Position numbers and translations under genes: made by a program
Notes under the pieces: model-generated
What the model was told of the DNA's origin: nothing
The model's input: only the letters and a program-made list of their open reading frames with translations
Database searches by the model: none
In this document: in pieces, positions 23,819 to 32,147 of the stretch
Position numbering within the stretch: position 1 is the stretch's first letter
Layout of the letters: every line of letters begins with the position of its first letter
Assembly: GCA_003220345.1 (NCBI GenBank)
Contig: QHSC01000041.1
Coordinates: forward strand, 1-38,358
From: Candidatus Rokuibacteriota bacterium
GTDB lineage: Bacteria > Methylomirabilota > Methylomirabilia > Rokubacteriales > CSP1-6
Direction: 5' to 3'
Length of the DNA stretch: 38,358 nucleotides

Positions 23819-24916
23819 TCACTGGCCACGGCCGCGGGCGGCGATGTCCCAGATGGCTTCAACCTTGGCGCCGCGCATGGCGTAGATGCGATCGTACAGA
23901 TTGATGGTGGGGTCGCAGTGCGGCGGGAAGAACTCCATGAGCTGACCGAGCGCGGGCAGGCGGCCCTCCTGCGCCATGAGTCGGCCGTGCTCATCGCCCG
24001 CCCACGAGTATTCGACACCCGGCCACTCGACCGCTTCGGGGACGAAGGGCTTGTCCGTCGAGAACGCCTTGAGGCCGCCGTCGACCATGGCCATAGTAGG
24101 CGTGGGCACGCTCACCACGGTGGTCAGCACGGTCAGCGCCATCTCGAAGTCGTCGTAGTCTCCTCCGCCCTTGCCGCCGATGCGCCGGTAGTCGAGGTCC
24201 ATCACGCAGTAGGAGCCCGACTGCAGCTCCGTGAGCCCGGAGAGATCGCAGTCGATGTTGAAAGTGCCGGAGGAGCCGCCGCTCACGATCTCCGTGGGCA
24301 GGTCGTTCTTCTCGAACAGCTCGCGCGTCTTCATGAGCCGGCTCATCCAGCGGTGCGAGGTCTTGCGGCGGTTGGCGTAGCCCTCGATGTGCGCGCAGTG
24401 TCCGGCATAGCCCTGGAGGCCGCGAAGGTTGAGCGAGGTCTCGAGCGTGACGAGACGGCCCAGGTGCACGGCGGGCTCGCCCGGCTCGGAGCCTGTGCGG
24501 CGACCGCCCACGTCCACGTCCACCAGCACGTTCGCGACCCGGCCCGCGCGGGTCATGGCCTGCCCCAGCTCGCGGATGTTCTCGGCATTATCCACCACTA
24601 CCATCGTCTCGGGCGCGCGATCGAGCACGCCCATGAGCCGGCCGATCTTCTCGGGCCCGACCACCTCGGTGGTGACGAGGATGTTGCGGATGCCCGAGGC
24701 GGCCATCACCTCCGCCTCGCCCACCTTGGCGCAGCAGATCCCGACGGCGCCCGCGGCGATCTGGCGCCGCGCGATCTCCGGGCACTTGTGCGTCTTCGAG
24801 TGCGGGCGGAGCTTCTTGCCCACGGCCTTCACGTGGGCGGCCATCTTGGCGATGTTCCGCTCGAAGCGGTCCAGGTCCAGCAATAGCGCGGGCGTCGGAA
24901 TTTCCGTCTTGATCAT
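23819..24916 (-). CDS. D-threonine aldolase/D-serine dehydratase-like PLP enzyme
   Basis: This 365-residue protein has the alanine-racemase-like fold used by metal-activated D-threonine aldolases and D-serine dehydratases. The PLP lysine is K41 in LRPHSKTHK. PTEIVSGGSSGTFNI near residue 210 binds the cofactor phosphate. The C-terminal FFPPHCDPTINLYDRIYAMR carries the His-Cys pair that binds the divalent metal in this family. It would break down D-beta-hydroxy amino acids; whether it is an aldolase, dehydratase or racemase cannot be decided from sequence. It has no signal peptide. A -10-like TATGCT lies 9 bases before its ATG, and it is divergent from the unknown 24958 gene. Confidence 0.87.
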   Translation of the reverse strand: MIKTEIPTPALLLDLDRFERNIAKMAAHVKAVGKKLRPHSKTHKCPEIARRQIAAGAVGICCAKVGEAEVMAASGIRNILVTTEVVGPEKIGRLMGVLDRAPETMVVVDNAENIRELGQAMTRAGRVANVLVDVDVGGRRTGSEPGEPAVHLGRLVTLETSLNLRGLQGYAGHCAHIEGYANRRKTSHRWMSRLMKTRELFEKNDLPTEIVSGGSSGTFNIDCDLSGLTELQSGSYCVMDLDYRRIGGKGGGDYDDFEMALTVLTTVVSVPTPTMAMVDGGLKAFSTDKPFVPEAVEWPGVEYSWAGDEHGRLMAQEGRLPALGQLMEFFPPHCDPTINLYDRIYAMRGAKVEAIWDIAARGRGQ

Positions 24917-24925
24917 GGCGTGGCG

Positions 24926-24931
24926 AGCATA
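24926..24931 (-). promoter_or_regulatory. Candidate -10 element of the PLP enzyme gene (leaderless type)
   Basis: TATGCT on the minus strand ends 9 bases before the ATG at 24916, so the RNA would begin at or close to the start codon. The -35 is not clear. Confidence 0.35.
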
Positions 24932-24944
24932 TCACGGGCCGGTG

Positions 24945-24950
24945 TATGAT
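24945..24950 (+). promoter_or_regulatory. Candidate -10 element of the unknown 24958 gene (leaderless type)
   Basis: TATGAT ends 7 bases before the ATG at 24958. It overlaps the divergent promoter region of the PLP enzyme gene, and the two -10 elements are only 13 bases apart. Confidence 0.35.
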
Positions 24951-24957
24951 CGCCGCC

Positions 24958-25572
24958 ATGACAATGCCCACGATGACTCATCCCGGTACGGTGGACTGGT
25001 CGGGCGAGAATCCCGGGATGTACTTAAAGGAGAACGCCGACGGGCCGTTCTCGACCCTGGTCTCCTTCTTCCGCGTGGTTGCCTCGCCGCACGGCCGCGG
25101 CCACGCCCTCATCCTGCTCGAGGCGCCGCTGCTGCACACGAGCATTCCCGAGGCGCTCAACGTCTGCGTCACCGACAACGAGTCGCTGGCGCGCTATCTC
25201 GTCAACGAGTTTGCCGCGCACTTCGGCGCCTTCAAGGGTGCCGAGGCGTTGCAGTCCATGGACTACGTCAAGCTGACGGGCGTGGCCGCCTCGGGCGATA
25301 CGCGGTCGGCCTACATGGAATGGGTCAAGGGCGAGGGCGTCGAGGCCTCGCTGTCCTGGGAGAATCTCGGCGAGCCCTTCATGGTCAGTATCCCGAAGGA
25401 GAAATCCGCGACGGGCCGGCATGCGCTCTTCAGCCTTTTTGTGGATGCGCGGAAGGTCACCGCCACCGTCAACGGCCGCACGCTCAAGGGCGAGCCCGTG
25501 CCGCGCGAGTTTGCGGGCCGCCAGAGCAGCACCGCCTTCCTCGCCTACTCCGAAACCTGGATCCGCGTCTAG
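24958..25572 (+). CDS. Unknown soluble protein (about 204 residues)
   Basis: I do not recognise a family. The sequence is compact and mixed alpha/beta, with no signal or membrane segment: FSTLVSFFRVVASPHGRGHA near residue 30, LEAPLLHTSIPEALNVCVTD, ESLARYLVNEFAAHFGAFKG near 75, and a beta-rich C-terminus ending YSETWIRV. Regular hydrophobic spacing and strong codon bias support a real gene. The start is ATG 24958, with ATG 24964 and 24973 as alternatives; ATG 24946 lies inside the -10 hexamer and is rejected. It is divergent from the PLP enzyme gene, from which it may share regulation. It ends 14 bases before the second hairpin repeat. Confidence 0.72.
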   Translation: MTMPTMTHPGTVDWSGENPGMYLKENADGPFSTLVSFFRVVASPHGRGHALILLEAPLLHTSIPEALNVCVTDNESLARYLVNEFAAHFGAFKGAEALQSMDYVKLTGVAASGDTRSAYMEWVKGEGVEASLSWENLGEPFMVSIPKEKSATGRHALFSLFVDARKVTATVNGRTLKGEPVPREFAGRQSSTAFLAYSETWIRV

Positions 25573-25586
25573 CGATCCGTCCCAAG

Positions 25587-25629
25587 TATCCCTCTCCCCC
25601 ATCGGGGGAGAGGGCAGGGTGAGGGGGCG
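25587..25629 (+). terminator. Inverted hairpin repeat, copy 2, between convergent genes
   Basis: The 11-base perfect stem with a 3-base loop is at 25590-25614, and the 43-base element equals the copy at 23768-23810 in reverse orientation. It sits between the stop codons of the unknown gene (+) and the second TPM gene (-), a place suited to a bidirectional terminator. It has no T-tract. Confidence 0.6.
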
Positions 25630-25637
25630 ATGTCCCG

Positions 25638-26087
25638 CTAGCTGATGCTGACCTCGTCGGTGAGCTCGTTGCGGTCGTCGGGACGGCGCGGGAAATGGCG
25701 GGCGAGGATCCCTCCCACGTCGCCGACGGCGTGCAGGAATCCGTCGCGCGGGCGCTCATTCCTGAAGTGGTCGGTGACCGCCGCCACCACGCGTCGCCAG
25801 TAGTCCTCGCCCACGCGCTCGTGGATCCCCTGGTCGCCGATCACCGCGAGCTTTCGATCGGTGACGGCGACGTAGATGAGCACGCCGTGGCGGTCCGCCG
25901 TCTTGTGCATCCCCAGGCGCTCGAAGACGGCCACGGCCTTCTCGAGCGCGTCCCCTTTGCACCGGTGATCGAGGTGAACGCGGACCTCGGCTGAGGTGCG
26001 GCCTTCGGCCACGCGCACCGCATGCGCAATCGCCTCCAGATCGTCATCGCTCAGGAACTTCCGTACCCATCGAGGATGCCGCGCCAT
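25638..26087 (-). CDS. TPM-domain protein, short soluble form
   Basis: The 149-residue protein holds one TPM (Psb32/repair-phosphatase-like) domain and lacks a signal peptide. It starts MARHPRWVRKFLSDDDLEAI, followed by HAVRVAEGRTSAEVRVHLDH, GVLIYVAVTDRKLAVIGDQG near residue 80 and YWRRVVAAVTDHFRNERP, which are the core strand-helix pairs of the domain. The ATG at 26087 shares its A with the TGA of the upstream TPM gene, so translation is coupled. It would act in the cytoplasm or at the membrane, in contrast to its secreted neighbour. The function of the domain in bacteria is not well defined. Confidence 0.85.
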   Translation of the reverse strand: MARHPRWVRKFLSDDDLEAIAHAVRVAEGRTSAEVRVHLDHRCKGDALEKAVAVFERLGMHKTADRHGVLIYVAVTDRKLAVIGDQGIHERVGEDYWRRVVAAVTDHFRNERPRDGFLHAVGDVGGILARHFPRRPDDRNELTDEVSIS

Positions 26088-26845
26088 CACCAGTCTCCAC
26101 TCGCGCCGCCGCCACCGAAGCCGCCGCCGCCCCCGCCGAAGTCCCCGCCTCCGCCTCCTCCACCGCCCCCGCCACCGCCCATGAAGATGAAGGGCCCGCC
26201 GCCGCCCCACCCACCATGCCCTGCCGTCCATCCCTGGCGACGGGCATTCGCGAACATGGCGGGGAGGATGATGGAGCCGAGACCAGCCAGGACGATGGCC
26301 AGGAGGAGGATGGGGAAAAGGCTCGAGCCCTGCTGACGTTTGGCCGGCGCCGCGCCCTTGTAGGTGCCCGCAATGGCCTGATCGATCGCGTCGAGGCCTG
26401 CGGCGATGCCGTCGGCGATCTTACCCTCGCGGAAGCGCGGGGCCACCGCCTGCCGCAGGATCTGGCCCGAGATCGCATCGGTGAGCTTGGACTCGAGGCC
26501 ATAGCCGACCTCGAGCCGCATCTTCCTGTCTTCGGTAAAGACCAGGAAGATCACGCCATTGTCGAGCCCCTTCTGGCCGATACGCCAGGCCTGGGCCAGA
26601 CGGATGGAGTAGTCCTCGAGACTCTCGCCCTGGAGCGAGCGGAAGATGGCGACGACGACCTGATTGCTCGATCCCTGCTCACGGGCGCGAAGCTTGTCCT
26701 CGAGCCGCGCGCGGTCCTCCGCCGACAGCACGCCGGCGTAGTCGTTGATCCGACCGCCGGGGGCTTTCGGAATGGGGAGCGCGGCCTGCGCGACGACCGC
26801 CGCGCAGAGCAGAAGCGCGAGGACGAGAAGCCGGCTCAGGCGCAT
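26087..26845 (-). CDS. TPM-domain membrane protein with glycine-rich tail
   Basis: This 252-residue protein has an N-terminal signal (RLLVLALLLCAAVVAQA), a TPM domain outside the membrane (GRINDYAGVLSAEDRARLED, then GVIFLVFTEDRKMRLEVGYG near residue 100), a single anchoring helix (SLFPILLLAIVLAGLGSIIL near 175) and a tail of long glycine runs ending in GASGDW. This is the standard layout of the TPM protein that is encoded with lemA in many bacteria. It follows lemA by 22 bases and precedes the soluble TPM gene with a shared base, so the three form an operon. The exact role is unclear; an envelope stress or phosphatase-like role is proposed for the family. Confidence 0.9.
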   Translation of the reverse strand: MRLSRLLVLALLLCAAVVAQAALPIPKAPGGRINDYAGVLSAEDRARLEDKLRAREQGSSNQVVVAIFRSLQGESLEDYSIRLAQAWRIGQKGLDNGVIFLVFTEDRKMRLEVGYGLESKLTDAISGQILRQAVAPRFREGKIADGIAAGLDAIDQAIAGTYKGAAPAKRQQGSSLFPILLLAIVLAGLGSIILPAMFANARRQGWTAGHGGWGGGGPFIFMGGGGGGGGGGGGDFGGGGGGFGGGGASGDW

Positions 26846-26867
26846 GACGCCGCCACGCTAAGAGACG

Positions 26868-27461
26868 CTAGAACTTCACCTTCGGCACCTGCTCGCTGCC
26901 TGGCGCCGCCTCGAAGAAAGCCTTCTCCTTGAAGCCGCGAATGCCCGCCACGATGCTCCCCGGGAAGAGGCGGAGCCGCGTGTTGTAGTCCTTCACGGCC
27001 TCGTTGAAGCGCATGCGCTCGACGGTGATGCGGTTCTCCGTGCCCTCGAGCTGGCTCTGGAGAGCCAGGAAGTTCTGGTTGCTCTTGAGCTCGGGATACC
27101 GCTCCACCGTCACGAGCAGCCGCGAGAGGGCTCCGCCGAGCTGATTCTGCGCGTCCTGGAATTTCTTGAAGGCCGCCGGGTCATTGAGCAATTCGGGGGT
27201 AGCTTTGATGCTTCCCGCGCTGGCGCGGGCCTGCGTCACCGCCTCGAGCACGCCCTTCTCCTGAGCGGCGAAGCCCTTGACGGTCTCCACCAGATTCGGA
27301 ATCAGATCGGCCCGCCGCTGGTAGACATTCTGCACCTGGGCCCACTTCTCGGTGACGTTGACCTCGGCCGTCACGAGCTGGTTGTTGACGCCGACAGCCC
27401 AGCCGATGGCTCCGATCAGGATTAGGACGACGACGCCCACGACAATCAGTGCTGTTTTCAT
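26868..27461 (-). CDS. lemA: LemA family protein
   Basis: This 197-residue protein has the LemA pattern: an N-terminal membrane anchor (TALIVVGVVVLILIGAIGWA) and a long helical domain facing outward. The signatures are WAQVQNVYQRRADLIPNLVE near residue 45 and RYPELKSNQNFLALQSQLEG near 120, followed by ENRITVERMRFNEAVKDYN and a short IRGFKEKAFFEA tail. LemA is usually coupled with TPM proteins, as here. TATACT lies 6 bases before the ATG, so it may have its own leaderless promoter although the hyf-like operon ends only 27 bases upstream. The biological role is not settled. Confidence 0.93.
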   Translation of the reverse strand: MKTALIVVGVVVLILIGAIGWAVGVNNQLVTAEVNVTEKWAQVQNVYQRRADLIPNLVETVKGFAAQEKGVLEAVTQARASAGSIKATPELLNDPAAFKKFQDAQNQLGGALSRLLVTVERYPELKSNQNFLALQSQLEGTENRITVERMRFNEAVKDYNTRLRLFPGSIVAGIRGFKEKAFFEAAPGSEQVPKVKF

Positions 27462-27467
27462 GACCCG

Positions 27468-27473
27468 AGTATA
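27468..27473 (-). promoter_or_regulatory. Candidate -10 element of lemA (leaderless type)
   Basis: TATACT on the minus strand matches five of six consensus bases and ends 6 bases before the lemA ATG. The -35 is poor. It could allow lemA to be transcribed apart from the upstream complex genes. Confidence 0.4.
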
Positions 27474-27488
27474 CCTCCCCGTGTGTCG

Positions 27489-29066
27489 CTACAAGTCATT
27501 CCCCGAATACGACTGGTTGAAGGACTTGTTGCAGAGCGGCAAGTCGGGAACGATGTTCTTCAGCAAGGCATAGGACAGGGGCCGCCAGTTGAGGAATGAC
27601 GGGTCCATGATCTTGACCCGATAGAGCCGATCCGGAGCGTCGGCCATGATCCAGTGGATGATGGCCCCGCGCCATCCCTCCACGAGGCCGAAGGCGGCCT
27701 CGAAGGGCGGCAGCGGGCCGAGCGGCGAGCGGAGCGGTCCCTGCGGCATCCGCGCGATAGCCTGTCCGATGAGTCGCACCGACTCGCGCGCCTCCTCGAC
27801 GCGGACCCGCGTCCGAGCCTCGACGTCGCCCGTCTGGAAGACCGGCACCTTGAAGTCGAGCTCGCCATAGGCCGCGAAGGGATGATCGCGCCGCACGTCG
27901 GCATCCAGGCCCGAGGCGCGCGCCACGTAGCCCAGCACGCCATGGTCGCGCGCCGTGCGCGTGGTCAGCCGGCCCGTTCCCTCGAGCCGGTCGCGCACGA
28001 GGGTATTGTCGAGCGCCAGCGCCACGATCTCCTCGAAATCCTCGAGTGCGGCCTCCAGGTCGCTCCGGAGATCGAGTCCGGCGGGCAGATCAGAGCCGAC
28101 ACCCCCGGGCACGATGCCACCCCGGAGGAGTCGATTGCCCGTCACGTGCTTGTTGAGCCGCAGCAGCCGCTCGCGGATGCGGAAGCAGTGCGAGTGCGCG
28201 ACGGCGAAGCCGGTGTCGTTGGCGATCATGCCGAAATCCGCCACGTGGTTGTACAGGCGCTCGAGCTCCAGCAGGACCACCCGCAGATGGCGCGCGCGAT
28301 CGGGCACTGCGGTGGCCGAGGCAGCCTCGAGCGCCTGGCAATACGCCAGCGCATGGCCGATCGTCGTGTCGCCGGACACACGCTCGGCCAGCTCCACGCC
28401 AGCCTCCGGGGCGCGGCCCTCGAAGAGCTTCTCCGTGCCCTTGTGCGTGAAGTACAGGCGCGACTTCATGTCGATGACCGTCTCGCCCACCACGCTGAAG
28501 CGGAAGTGGCCGGGCTCGATGACGCCCGCGTGCACCGGCCCCACCGGGATCTCGTAGACACCCTCGCCGCCCACCTCCGTGAACGGGAACGGGCTGCCGT
28601 CGTCGTGGAAGTCCGGGAGCACGGCGTCCTTGCGAAGCGGATGGTAGTCCGGTGGCCAGAAGGCATGGCGCACGAGCGGGCGAGGATCCGGATGTCCGGC
28701 CACGACGATCCCAAATTGATCGATGATCTCGCGCTCAAAAAGCGAGGCCGGATGGTGAAAGGTCCCGAGCGATCGGATGGTAGGGCTGTCGGCGGGCAGG
28801 AGCTTCACCGCCTGGAGAAACCAGTCCTCGCGCGGATGAGCGAAGAGGTAGTAGACCTCGAAGCGACCCGCGCCCGAACGCCGGTCATTGGCGACCATGA
28901 GTCGCAGCTCCGCGCCCAGCTCGCGGCGCAGCGCCTCGGCCAGCCGCCGCGCGTCGCCCGCCTTCACCTGCGCGTGGAACTCGCGGCCGCGCGCCAGCCG
29001 CAGCTCGGTCAGCACGCCCGCCAGTCGCTCCTCGAGAGCCTGCCGGACTGCCGCGATCTCTCTCAT
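27489..29066 (-). CDS. hyfG: Hydrogenase-4/complex I-like large subunit (NuoC-NuoD fusion) lacking nickel ligands
   Basis: This 525-residue protein joins a NuoC-like domain (residues about 1-150, TFHHPASLFEREIIDQFGI) to a NuoD/HycE-like large-subunit domain (from GPVHAGVIEPGHFRFSVVGE). In HycE the first nickel site is RVCGICG; here it is RVSGDTT, with S231 and T234 in place of both cysteines. The second site, DPCYSC in HycE, is NQSYSG (517-522), so both of its cysteines are also gone, and the protein ends 3 residues later. It therefore cannot hold a [NiFe] centre. It would still form the core of the peripheral arm, with the NuoB-like subunit. Its ATG overlaps the stop of the preceding gene by 4 bases. 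Confidence 0.9.
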   Translation of the reverse strand: MREIAAVRQALEERLAGVLTELRLARGREFHAQVKAGDARRLAEALRRELGAELRLMVANDRRSGAGRFEVYYLFAHPREDWFLQAVKLLPADSPTIRSLGTFHHPASLFEREIIDQFGIVVAGHPDPRPLVRHAFWPPDYHPLRKDAVLPDFHDDGSPFPFTEVGGEGVYEIPVGPVHAGVIEPGHFRFSVVGETVIDMKSRLYFTHKGTEKLFEGRAPEAGVELAERVSGDTTIGHALAYCQALEAASATAVPDRARHLRVVLLELERLYNHVADFGMIANDTGFAVAHSHCFRIRERLLRLNKHVTGNRLLRGGIVPGGVGSDLPAGLDLRSDLEAALEDFEEIVALALDNTLVRDRLEGTGRLTTRTARDHGVLGYVARASGLDADVRRDHPFAAYGELDFKVPVFQTGDVEARTRVRVEEARESVRLIGQAIARMPQGPLRSPLGPLPPFEAAFGLVEGWRGAIIHWIMADAPDRLYRVKIMDPSFLNWRPLSYALLKNIVPDLPLCNKSFNQSYSGNDL

Positions 29067-30523
29067 CGGCTCACGATCGCCACCGCCCGGTCGAGGAGCG
29101 TCTGGAAGGCGCCGAACCCGCCGAGACCGAACGCCACAAGCAGGATCGCGCAGAGCGCGAGCGGCACGAGTCCCCACCGGTTGCCCTCGCCCACGCGAAC
29201 GCCGTCGGGCGGCGCGCCGTACAGCATCCGATTGATCTGGGCCAGCATGGCGATCACAGCGGCCAGCAGCAGGACCAGCACGAACGCCATCAGCCACGGG
29301 TGCCCGGTGGCGAACCCTGCGCGCACCAGCGAGAGCTTGGAGAAGAAGATGCCGAAGGGCGGCAGGCCGGCGAGAGCCAGCATGCCCGCCGCGAAGAGAC
29401 CGCCGGTGACGGGCATGACCCGGAGGAGCCCCGAGACCTCGCCCATCTCGGTGGTGTGGTAGCGATCGAGGATGCGGCCCGAGAGAAGGAACATCATGCC
29501 CTTGGCCACGGCGTGGTTGACGAGATGCAGGAGAGCGGCGAAGGCCCCGAGCGGTCCCAGCCCGAGCCCCACACACATGAGGCCCGTGTGCTCGATGCTC
29601 GAATACGCCAGGAGCCGCTTGTACTGCCGCTGGCCGATCAGGCTCAGCGCGGCCACCGCGAGAGAAGCGAGCCCGAGGACGAGCAGCAGGCGATCGGGCA
29701 GCGTCGAGCCCACGGTCAGATCAACGACGACCTTCCACCTGATGATGGCGTAGAGCGCCACGGCGAGGAGCACCCCCGACATCATGGCGGAGAGCGGCGC
29801 CGGCGCCTCGGCATGGGCATCGGGCAGCCACGTGTGCATCGGCGCGAGACCGGCCTTGGTGCCGTAGCCGATCACGATGAAGACGAAGGCCAGCGCCATC
29901 ACCCGCGGGTGCATGGAGGGCGCCGCAGCCATGAGGCTCGTCCAGTTGAGCGCGGATTCCCGCTCGCCGGCCAGGTGGACGTAATCGAAGTAGCCCAGCA
30001 CCGTGCCCACGAAGGCCAGCGCGATCCCCACCGACCCGATCAGGATGTACTTCCACGAGGCTTCCACGGAGGCCTTCGAGACATGCAGCGGGATGAGCAG
30101 CGCGGAGGCGATGGTGGTGGCCTCGACGGCCACCCACATGATGGCCACGTTGTTCGCCGTCACCGCGATCAGCATGGTGAAGGCGAAGAGGCTCGAGAAG
30201 ATCCTGAACCGTCGCGCCTGGGCGGGTGTGTAGCGCTCGTCGCGGCCGAGGCCGGGGCCGAGCCAGGCGGCCAGCGCGGCGACGAAGGCCACGCAGACGG
30301 CCAGGAGGGCAGAGAGCGCATCCACGCGCATCATCTCGCTGGGGCCCCACGTGGGGGTGGCGCCGGCCAGCACCTGGCCGGCCAGCCTCAGGGCCGCCAC
30401 CAGCGAGAGCGTCGAGAGCAGCGCGCCCGCCGCTCCCACTCCGCGAAGGTAGGGCCGCACGAGAGCCGCCGCGAGCGCGGCCGCGAGCGGCGCGCCGACG
30501 AGAGCCAGATAGGTCAGTCGCAC
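29063..30523 (-). CDS. hyfF: Hydrogenase-4 subunit F-like / NuoM-N-type antiporter subunit
   Basis: This 486-residue multi-helix protein belongs to the Mrp/NuoL/M/N antiporter-like family. A glutamate in helix 5 (NNVAIMWVAVEATTIASALL), a lysine in KAGLAPMHTWLPDAHAEAPAPLSA, and a helix 12-like lysine in NHAVAKGMMFLLSGRI are the family ion-channel residues. YKRLLAYSSIEHTGLM is a further marker. It should move protons or sodium ions across the membrane as part of the complex. It starts 10 bases after the HyfE-like gene and overlaps the large subunit gene by 4 bases, so the assembly is co-translated. Confidence 0.9.
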   Translation of the reverse strand: MRLTYLALVGAPLAAALAAALVRPYLRGVGAAGALLSTLSLVAALRLAGQVLAGATPTWGPSEMMRVDALSALLAVCVAFVAALAAWLGPGLGRDERYTPAQARRFRIFSSLFAFTMLIAVTANNVAIMWVAVEATTIASALLIPLHVSKASVEASWKYILIGSVGIALAFVGTVLGYFDYVHLAGERESALNWTSLMAAAPSMHPRVMALAFVFIVIGYGTKAGLAPMHTWLPDAHAEAPAPLSAMMSGVLLAVALYAIIRWKVVVDLTVGSTLPDRLLLVLGLASLAVAALSLIGQRQYKRLLAYSSIEHTGLMCVGLGLGPLGAFAALLHLVNHAVAKGMMFLLSGRILDRYHTTEMGEVSGLLRVMPVTGGLFAAGMLALAGLPPFGIFFSKLSLVRAGFATGHPWLMAFVLVLLLAAVIAMLAQINRMLYGAPPDGVRVGEGNRWGLVPLALCAILLVAFGLGGFGAFQTLLDRAVAIVSR

Positions 30524-30533
30524 GCGCGATCGC

Positions 30534-31190
30534 TCATTGGCTCAGCCGGTTCAGCTGCTCGACGTCGATGCTCTCGAAGGTCTCCTGGATGCGATAGATG
30601 ACGATCTGCATGACCAGGAAACCCATCAGGGCATCGAGGAAGACGCCCATTTCCACGATGAACGGGATGCCGTAGGTGCCGAGCATGGCCAGGAGCGCGA
30701 TGCCGTTCTCGAGCGCCAGGAAGCCGATCACCTGGGTCAGCGCCTTCTTGCGGCTGATGATGACGAACAGGCTCACGAAGATGAGGCCCATGGCGAGCGG
30801 CATGCCCGCGCGCGTGGGCAGCCGGCTCACGTCGAGGATGGGCCAGGTCACGATGTAGGCCAGCACCACGAGGAGCCCGCCGATCACGAGCGAGGTAGCG
30901 GTGTTGACATAGGGCTCCAGCTCGCGCGGGCTGCCGAAACGCCGGTCCATGCGCTTGAGGAGAATCGGCATCAGGATGCCCTTGAGCCCGAGGAGGATCA
31001 CCGCCACCACCCAGAGCTCGCGGCTGCCCGTGACGACGGCGATGAGCCCGGCCGTCGCGGCCAGGGCCACCGACTGGGCCGCGAAAGCGCCGATGTGCGC
31101 GGCCGAGCCGCGGCGCCACAGGAGCGTGAGCCCGCAGAGCAGCACCAGGCTCGATCCGAGCACCGTGAGATGGCCGAAGGCGGAATCCAT
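30534..31190 (-). CDS. hyfE: Hydrogenase-4 subunit E-like membrane protein
   Basis: This 218-residue protein resembles HyfE, which combines NuoK-like helices with extra membrane segments. Hydrophobic stretches include LTVLGSSLVLLCGLTLLW, LWVVAVILLGLKGILMPILL, SLVIGGLLVVLAYIVTWPIL, and the conserved C-terminal QVIGFLALENGIALLAMLG with its membrane glutamate, as in NuoK. The end MQIVIYRIQETFESIDVEQL is typical for HyfE. The start at ATG 31190 is only 2 bases after the stop codon of the NuoH-like gene; longer readings of this frame run back through that gene and are not real. Confidence 0.88.
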   Translation of the reverse strand: MDSAFGHLTVLGSSLVLLCGLTLLWRRGSAAHIGAFAAQSVALAATAGLIAVVTGSRELWVVAVILLGLKGILMPILLKRMDRRFGSPRELEPYVNTATSLVIGGLLVVLAYIVTWPILDVSRLPTRAGMPLAMGLIFVSLFVIISRKKALTQVIGFLALENGIALLAMLGTYGIPFIVEMGVFLDALMGFLVMQIVIYRIQETFESIDVEQLNRLSQ

Positions 31191-31192
31191 CG

Positions 31193-32146
31193 CTACCGCA
31201 CCAGGAAGGACACCGTGATGGCCAGGACGGCCAGCACGAACGACACCGCGAGCAGCTCGGGCACGCGGAAGAGCCTGAGCTTGGCCACGCGCGTCTCGAA
31301 GACGGCCAGCGCGACGGCGAGGACAACGAGCTTGGCGAGCAGGGTGGCGAGGGCCCAGCCGAGCGCGGCCCAGGTGAGCACCGTGGCCACGCCCCAGGGG
31401 ACGAAGAGGTTGCCCAGGAGCGAGAAGAAGAGAAGCACCTTGAGCCAGGCCGACCACTCGATCAGCGCCAGGTAGCGCCCCGAGTACTCGAGGATCATGG
31501 CCTCGTGGATCATGGTCAGCTCGAGATGCGTGGCCGGGTTGTCCACGGGGAGCCGGCCGTTCTCCGCGAGCGTGACCACGAAGAGCGCGCCGAAGGCGAG
31601 GAGATAGCCGGGGCTCACGGCGGCGGCGGGGTCCGCCATCGTGCGCGCGACGATCTGGCCCAGGTTGGTCGAGCCCGCGCCCAGGGCCAGGGCGAAGATG
31701 GCGAGCGCCACGGTGGGCTCGGACAGCGCGGCCACGGTCATCTCGCGGCTCGAGCCCATGCCGCCGAAAGCGGAGCCCGGGTCGAGTCCGGCCAGCGCGA
31801 GGAAGAAGGTCCCGAGAAGCAGGAGATAGACGACGACGAGCAGGTCGCCGACGGGGTCGAAGGGCGACGGCACCGCGAGCACCGGGACGAGGAAGGCCAC
31901 GGCCACCGTGCTCGCGAAGACGACGAAGGGCGCCGCGCGGAAGAGCCACGAGGCGTTGCTGGAGACAACGACCTCCTTGGCGAAGAGCTTGCGCAGCTCG
32001 AGATAGGGCTGCCACACGGGGGCGCCGCGGCGATTCTGGAGACGTGCCTTGAGCCACCGGATCAGTCCGACCAGACCCGGGGCCAGGAGGAGCGCGAGCA
32101 CGGTCTGGGCAATCGCGACCGTGTATCCCGTCGGCAGGGGCATCAC
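31193..32146 (-). CDS. hyfC: Hydrogenase-4 subunit C-like / NuoH-type membrane anchor
   Basis: This 317-residue protein is the NuoH/HycD-type subunit that joins the peripheral arm to the ion-pumping arm. RLQNRRGAPVWQPYLELRKLF near residue 35 is the hallmark loop. FGGMGSSREMTVAALSEPTV and ENGRLPVDNPATHLELTMIHEA hold the conserved acidic residues of the connecting chamber, and LIEWSAWLKVLLFFSLLGN follows. About eight membrane helices are visible. It lies directly after the HyfB-like gene (1 base gap) and 2 bases before the HyfE-like gene. Confidence 0.92.
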   Translation of the reverse strand: MMPLPTGYTVAIAQTVLALLLAPGLVGLIRWLKARLQNRRGAPVWQPYLELRKLFAKEVVVSSNASWLFRAAPFVVFASTVAVAFLVPVLAVPSPFDPVGDLLVVVYLLLLGTFFLALAGLDPGSAFGGMGSSREMTVAALSEPTVALAIFALALGAGSTNLGQIVARTMADPAAAVSPGYLLAFGALFVVTLAENGRLPVDNPATHLELTMIHEAMILEYSGRYLALIEWSAWLKVLLFFSLLGNLFVPWGVATVLTWAALGWALATLLAKLVVLAVALAVFETRVAKLRLFRVPELLAVSFVLAVLAITVSFLVR

Positions 32147-32147
32147 C

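Noticed and set aside
23746..24018. N-terminal extension of the desaturase frame
   Set aside because: It runs through the hairpin repeat and over the PLP enzyme gene in another frame, with low-complexity residues.
26087..26240. Possible tandem DNA repeat in the GGC-rich stretch
   Set aside because: It encodes the glycine-rich tail that is normal for TPM proteins next to lemA.
30534..32057. 507-residue minus-strand frame
   Set aside because: Only the last 218 residues (from ATG 31190) are HyfE-like; the earlier part is a shadow frame of the NuoH-like gene.
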